DNA of 64,000 bases from Nocardioides thalensis (GTDB taxonomy: Bacteria; Actinomycetota; Actinomycetes; Propionibacteriales; Nocardioidaceae), in contig NZ_JACCFP010000001.1 in the NCBI RefSeq assembly GCF_013410655.1, positions 558,001 to 622,000 on the forward strand, written 5' to 3'. The notes under the pieces were generated by a model that saw only the letters and a program-made list of their open reading frames with translations, was not told where the DNA came from and made no database searches. The position numbers and the translations under genes are program-made. Below are positions 16,100-24,322 of the stretch, one piece after another; the stretch's first letter is position 1; each line of letters starts with the position of its first letter.

Positions 16100-16465
16100 A
16101 TGGAGCGAGTCGTCGTCGGGCTGAGCCCGTTCAGCCGCCGGAGCCGGTCGCTGGCGGTGAGCCACGTCGCCAGCGGGCTGAGCCGCGGCCTGGAGCCGGG
16201 GGAGTACGTGGTGGTCCACGACCCGGCCGACGGCGCCGACTTCACCGCGACCGTCGCCGACATCCACTTCGAGCTCGAGGACACGGTCTACCGGCTCGAG
16301 CTCGGCACCCGGATCACCGCCGACGAGGCGGCCGAGTGGCTGGCCCCGTCGGGGCCGGACGACGACGGCCACGTCAGCGCCCGCCAGCTGATGGACCTGC
16401 TCGGCGAGCTGCGGCGGCGCGAGCGGGCGCTCCAGGAGTTCCTCGGAGAGACCGCCCGGCGCTAG
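16100..16465 (+). CDS. Unknown protein in the motility cluster
   Basis: A 121-residue protein I do not recognise. It begins MERVVVGLSPFSRRSRSL, has a beta-rich middle (GEYVVVHDPADGADFTATVADI, YRLELGTRI) and a charged helical C-terminus (ARQLMDLLGELRRRERALQE). No signal peptide or membrane segment. The middle could be a small beta-barrel but I see no PilZ motif. Two strong regulatory features, a DosR-like box and a hairpin over the ribosome binding site, suggest that its amount is tightly controlled and that it belongs to the flagellar regulon. Confidence 0.75.
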   Translation: MERVVVGLSPFSRRSRSLAVSHVASGLSRGLEPGEYVVVHDPADGADFTATVADIHFELEDTVYRLELGTRITADEAAEWLAPSGPDDDGHVSARQLMDLLGELRRRERALQEFLGETARR

Positions 16466-16592
16466 CAGACAACCGGGGCGGCGGACCTTTCGGGACCGCA
16501 CCTAGTCCTTTCGGGTGATGCGCCGGAAATCCTTCGGTCACCCCTGCGGGATTCCGTCCCGTACGCACCCCGTCCTTCCTGAGACTGTGCGG

Positions 16593-17321
16593 GTGCCACA
16601 CACACCTCCCATCCGCGTGTACCTCGTCGACGACCACGAGATCGTCCGGCGCGGCATCAACAGCCTGCTCGAGGCCGAGGGCGACATCACGGTCGTCGGC
16701 CAGGCGGGCACCGCCACCGCCGCCCTCCCCGAGATCCTCCGCCTCCGACCCGACGTCGTGGTGCTGGACGCGCACCTCCCCGACGGCACCGGCATCGACA
16801 TCTGCCGCGAGATGCGCGCGGTCGACCCGGACATCAAGGGCCTGGTCCTGACGAGCTACGACGACGACGACGCGGTCTCGGCCGCGATCCTGGCCGGCGC
16901 GTCCGGCTACGTCCTCAAGCAGATCGAGGGCAACAACCTGATCAGCGGGGTGCGGCTCGTCGCCGGCGGTCACTCGCTCATCGACCCCGCCGTCGCGTCC
17001 CGCGTGATGCAGCAGGTGGAGTTCCACCAGTGGTCCCTGCAGCTGGTCAGCGACCTGACGCCGCAGCAGAGCAAGATCTTCTACCTCATCGGCGAGGGCC
17101 TCACCAACCGCCAGATCGCGGAGCGGCTGTTCCTGGCCGAGAAGACGGTGAAGAACCACGTCACCGGGCTGCTCGCACGCCTTCGTCTCGAGCACCGCAC
17201 CCAGGTGGCGCTGCTCGCCAACCGCGTCCGCAGCGGCGGGGCCGTCGCCATCAACCCGCGGACGCCGGAGCTGCTGCGGCAGTCGACCGTCGACATCCAG
17301 CTCGACCGCACCGCCGGCTGA
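16593..17321 (+). CDS. NarL/DevR-type response regulator
   Basis: A 242-residue regulator: receiver domain (acidic pair at 13-14, phospho-acceptor D59 in VLDAHLP, Lys in VLKQ) and a LuxR-type HTH (about 165-225). The recognition helix AEKTVKNHV shares the KTVKN stretch with DevR/DosR, whose Lys-Asn contacts GGGAC half-sites. The preceding TNRQIAERLFL is also DevR-like. No histidine kinase is adjacent. GTG at 16593 is chosen, just before the receiver; a GTG at 16587 and an ORF back to 16515 are alternatives. I infer it controls fliA and the 16100 gene through the GGGACC palindromes. Confidence 0.9.
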   Translation: MPHTPPIRVYLVDDHEIVRRGINSLLEAEGDITVVGQAGTATAALPEILRLRPDVVVLDAHLPDGTGIDICREMRAVDPDIKGLVLTSYDDDDAVSAAILAGASGYVLKQIEGNNLISGVRLVAGGHSLIDPAVASRVMQQVEFHQWSLQLVSDLTPQQSKIFYLIGEGLTNRQIAERLFLAEKTVKNHVTGLLARLRLEHRTQVALLANRVRSGGAVAINPRTPELLRQSTVDIQLDRTAG

Positions 17322-17370
17322 CCGGCGCACGGTAGGGCTTATAGGGCATCTGCGACAACATTTCCGCGCA

Positions 17371-17412
17371 TTGCGACAACTCGTGGGTTGTGCAATTCGC
17401 GGACAGGGGTAG
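17371..17412 (+). promoter_or_regulatory. SigB/SigF-type promoter with overlapping inverted repeat
   Basis: GTTG (17387-17390), 16 bases, GGGTAG (17407-17412) resembles GTTT-N15-16-GGGTAT recognised by SigB/SigF-group sigma factors. An inverted repeat, TTGCGACAAC (17371-17380) and GTTGTGCAA (17387-17395), overlaps the -35. The downstream gene encodes a sigma factor of exactly this group, so autoregulation is likely. Confidence 0.5.
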
Positions 17413-17487
17413 TTTGGTCTGTGGAACGCAACACCCGTGGCCAAGCCCACCGCCACGACCGTTACTCCAATTTGGGAGCGACGACAC

Positions 17488-18369
17488 GTGTCCACTGCCC
17501 TACTCAGCAAGACCCCTGCAACGAAGAATCCCGAAGCATCGTCCGATCCGTCTGATCCGTTCGATACCGGGATCCCGGTCACCACTGCGCCGCAGGTTCC
17601 GCCCGAGGAGCGCAAGCGCCTCACGGCCGAGCTGCTCGCGCGTGCCCACGACCTGGAGGAGTGCCCCGAGCGGGAGCGCCTCCTCGACGAGGTGATCGTG
17701 CTCAACCTGCCGGTCGCTGCCGCGCTCGCCGGCCGCTACCGCAACCGCGGCCAACCGATCGAGGAGCTCGAGCAGGTCGCCTACCTCGCCCTGACGCGGG
17801 CCGTGCGGAGCTTCAAGCCCGACCGCGGCGAGGACCTGCTGGTCTTCGTGGTCCCCAGCGTGCTCGGGGAGCTCAAGCGCTACTTCCGCGACTCCACCTG
17901 GACGGTGCGGCCCCCGCGTCGGATCCAGGAGCTGCGGCCGCGCATCGCCGTGGCCGAGGAGGAGCTGACCCAGCGCCTCGGGCGTGCTCCGCGACCCAGC
18001 GAGCTCGCCTCCGAGCTGGACTGCTCCGTCGAGGAGGTCATCGAGGCGATCGACTCGCGTGACTGCGCGAGCCCCGCCTCGCTCGACGAGGCACCCGGCC
18101 CGGGCGCCGACACCGCCTGGATCGACCGCCTGCCGACGCTCGACGCCGGCTACGACCGGAGCGAGGCCGTCGCTGTGCTCGCGCCGGCCTGCCGTCGGCT
18201 GCGTCCCCGCGACCGCGAGATCCTGCGGATGCGGTTCTACGAGCAGAAGACGCAGCAGCAGATCGCCGACGAGCTCGGCGTGACCCAGGTCCAGGTCTCG
18301 CGGCTCCTCCAGCGGATCCTGCGCGACCTGCGCCGCAACATCGGCCGCCCGGAGGTGCTGGCCGCCTGA
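17488..18369 (+). CDS. SigB/SigF-group RNA polymerase sigma factor
   Basis: A 293-residue group 3 sigma factor. Region 2 (VLNLPVAAALAGRYRNRGQP, LEQVAYLALTRAVRSFKP), region 3 and region 4 (LRPRDREILRMRFYEQKTQQ, GVTQVQVSRLLQRILRDLRR) follow the SigB/SigF pattern used for stress and developmental programmes. No anti-sigma or anti-anti-sigma gene is next to it, so its control must lie elsewhere. GTG at 17488 has GGGAG upstream; a GTG at 17437 in frame is the alternative. Two further genes downstream (21954, 26799) have GGGTAT/GGGTAC boxes that it might read. Confidence 0.92.
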   Translation: MSTALLSKTPATKNPEASSDPSDPFDTGIPVTTAPQVPPEERKRLTAELLARAHDLEECPERERLLDEVIVLNLPVAAALAGRYRNRGQPIEELEQVAYLALTRAVRSFKPDRGEDLLVFVVPSVLGELKRYFRDSTWTVRPPRRIQELRPRIAVAEEELTQRLGRAPRPSELASELDCSVEEVIEAIDSRDCASPASLDEAPGPGADTAWIDRLPTLDAGYDRSEAVAVLAPACRRLRPRDREILRMRFYEQKTQQQIADELGVTQVQVSRLLQRILRDLRRNIGRPEVLAA

Positions 18370-18439
18370 CCGAGGGGACGGACCCGGCGCACGGGAGAGG
18401 TTACGCACCACGCTCCCGGGAGGTCCCGGCCCCCACCAC

Positions 18440-18495
18440 CCACCGGCTCCGCCGGCTTCCTCATGGGGAGCAGGCGGAGCTGGTGGTCTTTTCGC
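18440..18495 (+). terminator. Rho-independent terminator after the sigma factor gene
   Basis: A 14-pair stem with one G-T pair (CCACCGGCTCCGCC at 18440-18453, GGCGGAGCTGGTGG at 18473-18486) followed by TCTTTTCGC. Its T-tract orientation serves the rightward gene; it also separates the convergent dehydrogenase. Confidence 0.75.
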
Positions 18496-18509
18496 GGCGG
18501 GTCGGCAGC

Positions 18510-19691
18510 TCAGGGCTGGAAGACGACCTTCACCATGCCGTCGGCCTTGCTGCGGAAGTCGCGGTAGGCGTCCGGCGCGGCGTCGAGCGGCAGGTGGTGC
18601 GTCGCGAACGACTCGACGCCGAGCACGTCCTCGTCCTCGAGGAGCAGCGCCAGGATGTCGTCGGACCAGCGGAGCACGTTGGCCTGGCCCATGCGGAGCT
18701 GTATCTGCTTGTCGAACATCTCCATCATCGGCAGCGGATCCATCGCCCCGCCGTAGACGCCGCTGACGGAGACCGTGCCGCCCCGGCGTACGGCGTCCAG
18801 CGCCAGGTGCAGCGCCGCGAGCCGGTCGACGCCCGCGCTGCGCATCAGCGGCTCGCTCACGGCGTCGGGCAGCAGCCCGACGAACTTGGCCACCGACTCG
18901 GCGAACGGCGAGCCGTGGGCCTCCATGCCGACCGCGTCGATGACCGCGTCGGCGCCGCGCCCCGAGGTCGCGTCGCGCACGGCCGTGACGACGGCGGCGG
19001 GCGTGTCGTCGCCGAGCGCCTCGGCACCGTACGCCGCGACCCGAGCCAGCCGCTCCGGGACCGGGTCGACCACCATCACCCGGCGGCCGCGCCTCAGCGC
19101 GATCCGGGCCGCCATGTCGCCGATCGGGCCGGCGCCGAGCACCAGCAACGTCTGGTCGGCGCCCACGCCGGCGTACTCGACCGCCTGCCAGGCCGTCGGC
19201 AGCACGTCGGAGAGGAAGACGAAGCGGTCGTCCGGCGGGCCGTGGGGCACCTTGATGGGCATCACGTTGGCGAACGGGACGCGGAGCAGCTCCGCCTGCC
19301 CGCCGGGCACCTGGCCGTAGAGCTTGCTGTACCCGAACAGGCTGGCACCGGTGCCGTGCTCGGTGTTCTGCGTCGTCTCGCACTGGCTGAACAGGCCCTG
19401 GTCACACATCCAGCAGCCGCCGCAGCTGATGTTGAACGGGACGACGACCCGGTCGCCGGGAGCGATGGCGGTGACCTCGCTGCCGACCTCCTCGACGATC
19501 CCCATCGCCTCGTGCCCGACGATGTCGCCGGGCGACATGAACGGGGAGAGCGGGTCGTAGAGGTGGAGGTCCGATCCGCACAGGCCCGTGGAGGTCACCT
19601 TGATGACGGCGTCGGTGGGGTGCTCGATCCGCGGGTCCGGCACCTCCTCGACCGCCATGGTCTTCTTGCCCTGCCAGGTGACTGCCTTCAT
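18510..19691 (-). CDS. Zinc-dependent alcohol dehydrogenase (MDR family)
   Basis: A 393-residue medium-chain dehydrogenase. Catalytic zinc ligands lie in GLCGSDLHL and GHEAMG, the structural-zinc cysteines in CGGCWMCDQGLFSQC, and the nucleotide-binding motif is VLGAGPIGDMAA. The internal arrangement resembles glutathione-independent formaldehyde dehydrogenases and related threonine-dehydrogenase-like enzymes; the substrate cannot be assigned. AGGAGG precedes the ATG, which overlaps the stop of the CDGSH gene, so it is third in a three-gene redox operon. Confidence 0.9.
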   Translation of the reverse strand: MKAVTWQGKKTMAVEEVPDPRIEHPTDAVIKVTSTGLCGSDLHLYDPLSPFMSPGDIVGHEAMGIVEEVGSEVTAIAPGDRVVVPFNISCGGCWMCDQGLFSQCETTQNTEHGTGASLFGYSKLYGQVPGGQAELLRVPFANVMPIKVPHGPPDDRFVFLSDVLPTAWQAVEYAGVGADQTLLVLGAGPIGDMAARIALRRGRRVMVVDPVPERLARVAAYGAEALGDDTPAAVVTAVRDATSGRGADAVIDAVGMEAHGSPFAESVAKFVGLLPDAVSEPLMRSAGVDRLAALHLALDAVRRGGTVSVSGVYGGAMDPLPMMEMFDKQIQLRMGQANVLRWSDDILALLLEDEDVLGVESFATHHLPLDAAPDAYRDFRSKADGMVKVVFQP

Positions 19692-19912
19692 CGCTTCCTC
19701 CTGCTGTCGGGACCGACCTTCTGGGTGAGCTTGTGCGTGCTGTCGCACCATGGCTTGCGCTGGGAGCGACCGCAGAGGCAGACCGCGACGGTCGGACGCC
19801 CGACGGGGTGGGCGACGCCGTCCTCGTCGATCACCTCGCTGGCGCCGCGCAGGAGCATCGGGCCCCCGGGGCACAGCTGAGCGGTGACGGCAGCGGCAGG
19901 CTCGGCGGTCAC
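19688..19912 (-). CDS. CDGSH-type iron-sulfur protein
   Basis: A 74-residue protein with the motif CLCGRSQRKPWCDSTHK, the C-x-C-x2-S-x3-P-x-C-D-x2-H arrangement that binds a labile 2Fe-2S cluster through three Cys and one His. Such proteins take part in redox or cluster transfer. GTG start overlapping the upstream stop (GTGA) and a stop overlapping the next ATG (ATGA), so all three genes are coupled. I infer that it donates electrons to the neighbouring iron enzyme. Confidence 0.88.
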   Translation of the reverse strand: MTAEPAAAVTAQLCPGGPMLLRGASEVIDEDGVAHPVGRPTVAVCLCGRSQRKPWCDSTHKLTQKVGPDSRRKR

Positions 19913-20889
19913 GACGCGGCCTCGACCGCGGCGGGCTGCTCGCGCCACCGGCGGAGGAGCACGTCGCCCGCCAGCCCGTCGACCGCCAGGCACGCGGCCG
20001 CGCCGAAGAGGACGTCGGTCGCCAGGCCGGCGTCGTCGGCGACCAGCGAGCCGCAGATCTCCCTGATCGCCACCTGCTCGTGCACCGAGTCGGCCTCGAC
20101 GTGCTCGTCGTAGTAGTCCGCAACCGCCTCGGGGAGCCCGAGCCGGCGCGCGCCCTGGGCGATCATCCGGCACGGCACCGAGCTGGTCGCCTCGAACGCG
20201 GCCAGGTGGCCCAGGGCCGCGCCCCGGAGCCGCCGGTTGAGCGCGAAGAGCGACATCAGGTTGACCGAGGCCAGCGCGGTCGCGTCGACGTCGTCGACGT
20301 ACGCCGCGACGTCGCTCGACATCCCGAGGCTCTCGAGCGCCGTGGCGTAGAGCGTGGCGTGCAGGCGGTCGGCCCGCCCGGCGCCGTACTCGTCGAACTG
20401 GAGGCCGGCGAGCGCCGCCTTGGCCGCGCCGTCGAGGCGGGGGAGCACGAAGCTCTGGGGGTCGGACTCGCGCAGGTGGTAGACCGCGCGCTGGGCCAGG
20501 TAGTGCCGGAATTGGTCCTCGCTCGCCTTGCGCTGCAGGAAGGACGCGAGGTCGGAGATGACGTCCGACGACGTCATCGCGACGAGCTCGTCGACCACCG
20601 CGGCGCTGGTCGCCGGCCCGTCGGTGCTGCCGTCGAGCGCGTGGCCGGGGTGGAGCCCGACGAACGTGCGGACCGCCCTCTCGAAGAGCCCCTCGAGCAT
20701 CGAGCGCGACGAGATCATCAGGGGGTCCCACTCGAGCTCGGGGTCGACGTCGTCGAACCCGCGGTAGTGCAGCTCGTAGAGCATCCACAGCGCGAGCTGG
20801 AAGTCGCGGTCGGTCAGCGGGTCGACGACCCGCACCGCGTCGCTGCGGCTCGGAGCGTGCCGCGGAGCAGCGCCGGACGTCGTGGTCAT
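19909..20889 (-). CDS. Iron-containing redox enzyme, heme-oxygenase-like fold
   Basis: A 326-residue helical protein of the family often annotated as iron-containing redox enzyme (heme-oxygenase-like diiron oxidases and oxygenases). Candidate metal ligands are the acidic and His residues in ELHYRGFDDVDPELEWDP, LGHLAAFEATSS and YYDEHVEADSVHE, spaced as helix-borne ligands. Substrate unknown. The ATG at 20889 begins MTTTSGAAPRH; a 68-residue upstream extension to 21093 has no ribosome binding site. It heads the operon with the CDGSH protein and the dehydrogenase. Confidence 0.8.
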   Translation of the reverse strand: MTTTSGAAPRHAPSRSDAVRVVDPLTDRDFQLALWMLYELHYRGFDDVDPELEWDPLMISSRSMLEGLFERAVRTFVGLHPGHALDGSTDGPATSAAVVDELVAMTSSDVISDLASFLQRKASEDQFRHYLAQRAVYHLRESDPQSFVLPRLDGAAKAALAGLQFDEYGAGRADRLHATLYATALESLGMSSDVAAYVDDVDATALASVNLMSLFALNRRLRGAALGHLAAFEATSSVPCRMIAQGARRLGLPEAVADYYDEHVEADSVHEQVAIREICGSLVADDAGLATDVLFGAAACLAVDGLAGDVLLRRWREQPAAVEAAS

Positions 20890-21095
20890 GGCACTGACGA
20901 CGGCGGCGCTGAGCGGGCCGCAGGGGGAGGGAGTTTTCACTCGGCGGACCTGCCTATCCTGTGCGCGAGGGGTTCGGGATAAGTTGCTCCCGACGTCGGG
21001 AACCGGCCGTTCGACCGGGGCTTCCCAGTGGGCCGATCGGTACCCGGGGGCACCCGCCGCATACGTGAGCACGGGTACGACGAAGGGGGCCACCG

Positions 21096-21728
21096 ATGGA
21101 GCGCGCAGGAGCGTCCGCCGAGCTCGATCGCCAGGCCGGCCGGTTCGTCTACCACGTGGGCGACGACCGCTGGGAGTGGGACGAGGACGTCTTCGCGATC
21201 CACGGCTACGAGCCGGGTGAGGTCGAGCCCACGACGGCCCTCTTCCTCCAGCACAAGCACGAGAGCGACCGGGCGAAGGTCGAGGGGACCCTGCAGGACG
21301 CGATCGCGACGGGCGAGCCGTTCAACATCTACTACCGGATCCGCACCCGCGAGACCGAGCGCCGCGTCGTGCTGGTCGGCGAGGGCGAAGCCGTCGGGGG
21401 GCGTGTCGAGCGGCTGGTCGGCTACTACCTCGACCTGACGCCCGAGTTCACCGCGGAGTCGAACGCGGCCGCCGATGCGGCCGTGGCAGCCTCAGCCGCC
21501 GCCCGCGACACCATCGAGCAGGCCAAGGGCGTGCTGATGCTGGGCTACGGTCTCGACGCCGATGCGGCGTTCGCGATGCTCAAGTGGTGGTCGCGCAACC
21601 GCAACGTCAAGGTGCGTGACATCGCCGACCGCCTGCTGGCGGTCGCCCGCGAAGGCCATGTGAGCCACCCCGGACTGCGGCGACTGCTCGACGCGCTGCT
21701 CGACGACCTGACCGCGCACCGGCACTAG
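21096..21728 (+). CDS. PAS-ANTAR transcription antitermination regulator
   Basis: A 210-residue cytoplasmic regulator: PAS domain (about 10-125, WEWDEDVFAIHGYEPGEVEP) and C-terminal ANTAR domain (about 145-205, IEQAKGVLMLGYGLDADAAF then RNVKVRDIADRLL). ANTAR domains bind paired RNA hairpins and prevent termination; the RNA targets are not evident nearby. AAGGGGG precedes the ATG. It stands alone between the leftward redox operon and a small leftward membrane protein. Confidence 0.9.
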   Translation: MERAGASAELDRQAGRFVYHVGDDRWEWDEDVFAIHGYEPGEVEPTTALFLQHKHESDRAKVEGTLQDAIATGEPFNIYYRIRTRETERRVVLVGEGEAVGGRVERLVGYYLDLTPEFTAESNAAADAAVAASAAARDTIEQAKGVLMLGYGLDADAAFAMLKWWSRNRNVKVRDIADRLLAVAREGHVSHPGLRRLLDALLDDLTAHRH

Positions 21729-21742
21729 GAACGCGTCGAGGC

Positions 21743-21847
21743 TCAGAGCTCGACGGCTCCGATCAGGAGGAGCACGGCCAGCACCGTGACCAGCAGGACC
21801 ACGAATCCGGTCACGAGGAGTGCTCGGGGGGCGTGCGGCGTGCTCAT
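21743..21847 (-). CDS. Small single-span membrane protein
   Basis: A 34-residue protein, MSTPHAPRALLVTG followed by one strongly hydrophobic helix (FVVLLVTVLAVLLLIGAV). GGAAGGA lies eight bases before the ATG, which supports real translation. Its function is unknown; it is antisense to the region just upstream of the SDR gene. Confidence 0.55.
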   Translation of the reverse strand: MSTPHAPRALLVTGFVVLLVTVLAVLLLIGAVEL

Positions 21848-21953
21848 CTCGGTGTCCTTCCGTCGTGGGGGCCGTCGAGACCAGCGGTACCCGGCCCCGC
21901 GGAGGGCATCCGTCGACCGGCTGGACCGGCACCCACCGGGTATCGCCTCCTGC

Positions 21954-22829
21954 ATGAGCACTGACCAGAGCCAAGGAGGCGGGTTCCCCGCCCAGCAGCA
22001 GGAGCCGCCGGGTCTGACCGAGGAGATGCGGCCCCAGCCCGACCACGGCGAGAAGAGCTATGTCGGCCACGGCCGGCTCGAGGGCCAGGTCGCCCTGGTG
22101 ACCGGCGGCGACTCCGGCATCGGACGTGCTGTCGCGATCGCCTACGCGCGGGAGGGCGCCGACGTCGCGTTCACCTACCTCCCGGAGGAGGAGCCCGACG
22201 CCGAGGAGACGGCGAACCTGGTCCGCAACGCGGGCCGCACCCCGCTGCCGATGGCGCTCGACCTCTGCGACCGTGCCGCGTGCGACCGAGCGGTCGAGCA
22301 GACCGTCGAGGGTCTCGGGGCGCTCGACATCCTCGTCAACAACGCCGGCTACCAGATGGCGCGCGACCACTCCCTGGAGGAGCTCGACGACGAGCGGATC
22401 GACCGCACGTTCAAGACCAACCTCTACGCGCTCCTGTGGCTCTCACGGGCCGCGGTGCCGCACCTGCGCAAGCGGCCCGGCTGCATCATCAACAACACCT
22501 CGATCCAGGCGTACGAGCCGTCCACCACGCTGCTCGACTACGCGGCGACGAAGGCGGCCATCAACAACTTCACGGTCAACCTCGCCGCGCAGGTCGGGCA
22601 GGACGGGATCCGGGTCAACGCGGTGGCGCCGGGGCCGATCTGGACGCCGCTCCAGCCGGCGACCCAGGAGCCGGAGAAGATCGAGAAGTTCGGCGACGAC
22701 ACGCCGCTCGGCCGGGCCGGCCAGCCCGCGGAGGTGGCCCCCGCGTTCGTCTTCCTCGCCTCGCCGGCCGATGCGTCGTACGTCTCGGGGACGGTGCTGG
22801 GCGTGACCGGCGGCAAGCCGGTCTTCTGA
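21954..22829 (+). CDS. SDR-family oxidoreductase, general-stress type
   Basis: A 291-residue short-chain dehydrogenase with an N-terminal extension of about 45 residues. The cofactor motif TGGDSGIG and catalytic Tyr/Lys in YAATK are present, with NNAG before. The extension (PPGLTEEMRPQPDHGEKSYV) is typical of the subfamily that includes Bacillus general stress protein 39. There is no ribosome binding site at the ATG, but a GGGTAT box at 21938-21943 could give a leaderless SigB-type message; its -35 is not recognisable. Substrate unknown. Confidence 0.9.
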   Translation: MSTDQSQGGGFPAQQQEPPGLTEEMRPQPDHGEKSYVGHGRLEGQVALVTGGDSGIGRAVAIAYAREGADVAFTYLPEEEPDAEETANLVRNAGRTPLPMALDLCDRAACDRAVEQTVEGLGALDILVNNAGYQMARDHSLEELDDERIDRTFKTNLYALLWLSRAAVPHLRKRPGCIINNTSIQAYEPSTTLLDYAATKAAINNFTVNLAAQVGQDGIRVNAVAPGPIWTPLQPATQEPEKIEKFGDDTPLGRAGQPAEVAPAFVFLASPADASYVSGTVLGVTGGKPVF

Positions 22830-22908
22830 CCGTCGGGTGCGACGACGCTCACGGACGGCGCCCCTGCGGCTCCCGGATGCCGGAACCACGCCTGGGTAAT
22901 TCCCGGGC

Positions 22909-23571
22909 ATGAACAGCGCGGCCCGGATGGAAGCTCCCGAAGAGGCCATCGACTTCGCCGGTCTCGACATCCGCTGGGACCGTCGGGTGCTCCGTCCTCG
23001 GCCGTGGACCGCACAGCAGAGCCGCTGGGCGGCCGAGCTGGCGGAGGACGCCCCCGACGGCCCGATCCTCGAGCTGTGCTGCGGCGCCGGCCACATCGGG
23101 CTGCTCGCAGCGCAGCTCACCGGCCGGGACCTCGTGCAGGTCGACCGCGACCCGGTCGCGGCGTCGTACGCCCGGAGGAACGCGGAGCGGGCCGGCATCT
23201 CGGCCGACGTGCGCAGCGCTGCGCTCCGCTCGGCGCTCCGCCCCGACGAGAGGTTCGGCCTGGTGATCGCCGACCCTCCGTGGCTGCCGACCGGCACGGT
23301 CGCGCAATATCCCGACGACCCCGTGCTCGCCGTCGACGGCGGCGCCGACGGCTTCGACATGATCCTGGAGTGCCTCGACACCAGCCTCCGGCAGCTGCTG
23401 CCGGAGGGGCATCTCCTGCTCCAGGTGGGTGTGCCGCAGCAGGCCGAGCAGGTGACCGAGTGGCTGGACGGGCACGCGTCGGGGCGCGCCGTCACCGACG
23501 TCCGCGACTGCCGCCCGGGTGGGCTGCTCCTGCACGTGGGGCCCGACGACAGCGAGGAGGGAAGGCGATGA
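22909..23571 (+). CDS. Class I SAM methyltransferase, PrmC-like
   Basis: A 220-residue methyltransferase with SAM-binding motif ILELCCGAGHIG, acidic motif II VQVDRDP and IADPPW, the (D/N)PPx motif of N-methyltransferases such as PrmC/HemK and 16S rRNA enzymes. The target amide or amine cannot be told. It is first of a tightly packed set (22909-26738); its stop overlaps the next ATG. Confidence 0.85.
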   Translation: MNSAARMEAPEEAIDFAGLDIRWDRRVLRPRPWTAQQSRWAAELAEDAPDGPILELCCGAGHIGLLAAQLTGRDLVQVDRDPVAASYARRNAERAGISADVRSAALRSALRPDERFGLVIADPPWLPTGTVAQYPDDPVLAVDGGADGFDMILECLDTSLRQLLPEGHLLLQVGVPQQAEQVTEWLDGHASGRAVTDVRDCRPGGLLLHVGPDDSEEGRR

Positions 23572-23792
23572 GCGACGCAGGCAACCGACCCGACCAGGCC
23601 GACGGGGTCGACGTACCACCGGACGACGAGCTCGCGCCGGAGATCCGGTCCCTGCCGGACGACCGGCCCGACCCGGAGGAGTACGAGCCCGACGACCCCG
23701 ACACCGAGGCGATCGCCGACGGCGGCACCGACATGAAGTCGCCCGACCCCGGCGTCAGCCACCCCGAGGCGGACGACGGCGTCGAGCCATGA
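23568..23792 (+). CDS. Small acidic protein
   Basis: A 74-residue, very acidic protein (many Asp/Glu/Pro, for example PDDRPDPEEYEPDDPD) that is probably disordered. GAGGAGGGAAGG precedes the ATG, and both ends overlap neighbours by ATGA, so it is a genuine operon member. No family recognised. Confidence 0.7.
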   Translation: MSDAGNRPDQADGVDVPPDDELAPEIRSLPDDRPDPEEYEPDDPDTEAIADGGTDMKSPDPGVSHPEADDGVEP

Positions 23793-24322
23793 CCGACGGC
23801 GACGCGGCGTCCCGCGGAGACCCGGCGTCGAGCGGCGACCCGGCATCCGGGGGGAAACGCCCGCCCGAGCAGATCACGCGCAACTGGAACGAGCTGCTCC
23901 AGGAGCTGCGCGTCATGCAGACCGGTGTGCAGATCCTCACCGGGTTCCTGCTGACGGTCCCGTTCAGCCAGCGGTTCACCGACCTCGAGCCGCGCGAGCA
24001 CAACATCTACCTCGGCGTGCTGGTGGGCTCGGTGCTCACGACCGCCCTGATCGTGGCGCCGGTGGCGTTCCACCGGGTCCTGTTCCGGCAGCGGCAACGT
24101 GAGTGGCTCGTCGCTGCGGCGAACGTGTGCGCGCGGGTGGGCCTCGCGGGCCTCGGGCTGGTGTCGTCGACGGTGGTGCTGCTCGTGTTCGACGTCGTCG
24201 TGGGGCTCACCGCGGGCCTGATCGCGGGGGCGGCCGCGCTGGTGGCATTCTCGCTGCTGTGGTTCGTGGTTCCCCAGCTCGGAGGTGGCCGGAACCCGGC
24301 GTCGCCCGGCGACGGCGGGTGA
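23789..24322 (+). CDS. Membrane protein of the DUF6328 type
   Basis: A 177-residue protein with a polar N-terminus (about 45 residues), the segment TRNWNELLQELRVMQTGVQI that marks this family, and four hydrophobic helices (about 50-70, 80-105, 115-140, 145-165). Inner-membrane location is expected. Function unknown. Overlaps the acidic gene upstream and the lipoprotein gene downstream (GTGA). Confidence 0.75.
   Translation: MTDGDAASRGDPASSGDPASGGKRPPEQITRNWNELLQELRVMQTGVQILTGFLLTVPFSQRFTDLEPREHNIYLGVLVGSVLTTALIVAPVAFHRVLFRQRQREWLVAAANVCARVGLAGLGLVSSTVVLLVFDVVVGLTAGLIAGAAALVAFSLLWFVVPQLGGGRNPASPGDGG

Noticed and set aside
16515..16592. N-terminal extension of the DevR-like regulator
   Set aside because: The ORF opens at 16515, but the extra residues lack homology to receivers and no ribosome binding site precedes that start.
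21938..21943. SigB-type promoter before the SDR gene
   Set aside because: The GGGTAT -10 is good, but no GTTT-like -35 lies 15-17 bases upstream, so it is mentioned only under the gene.
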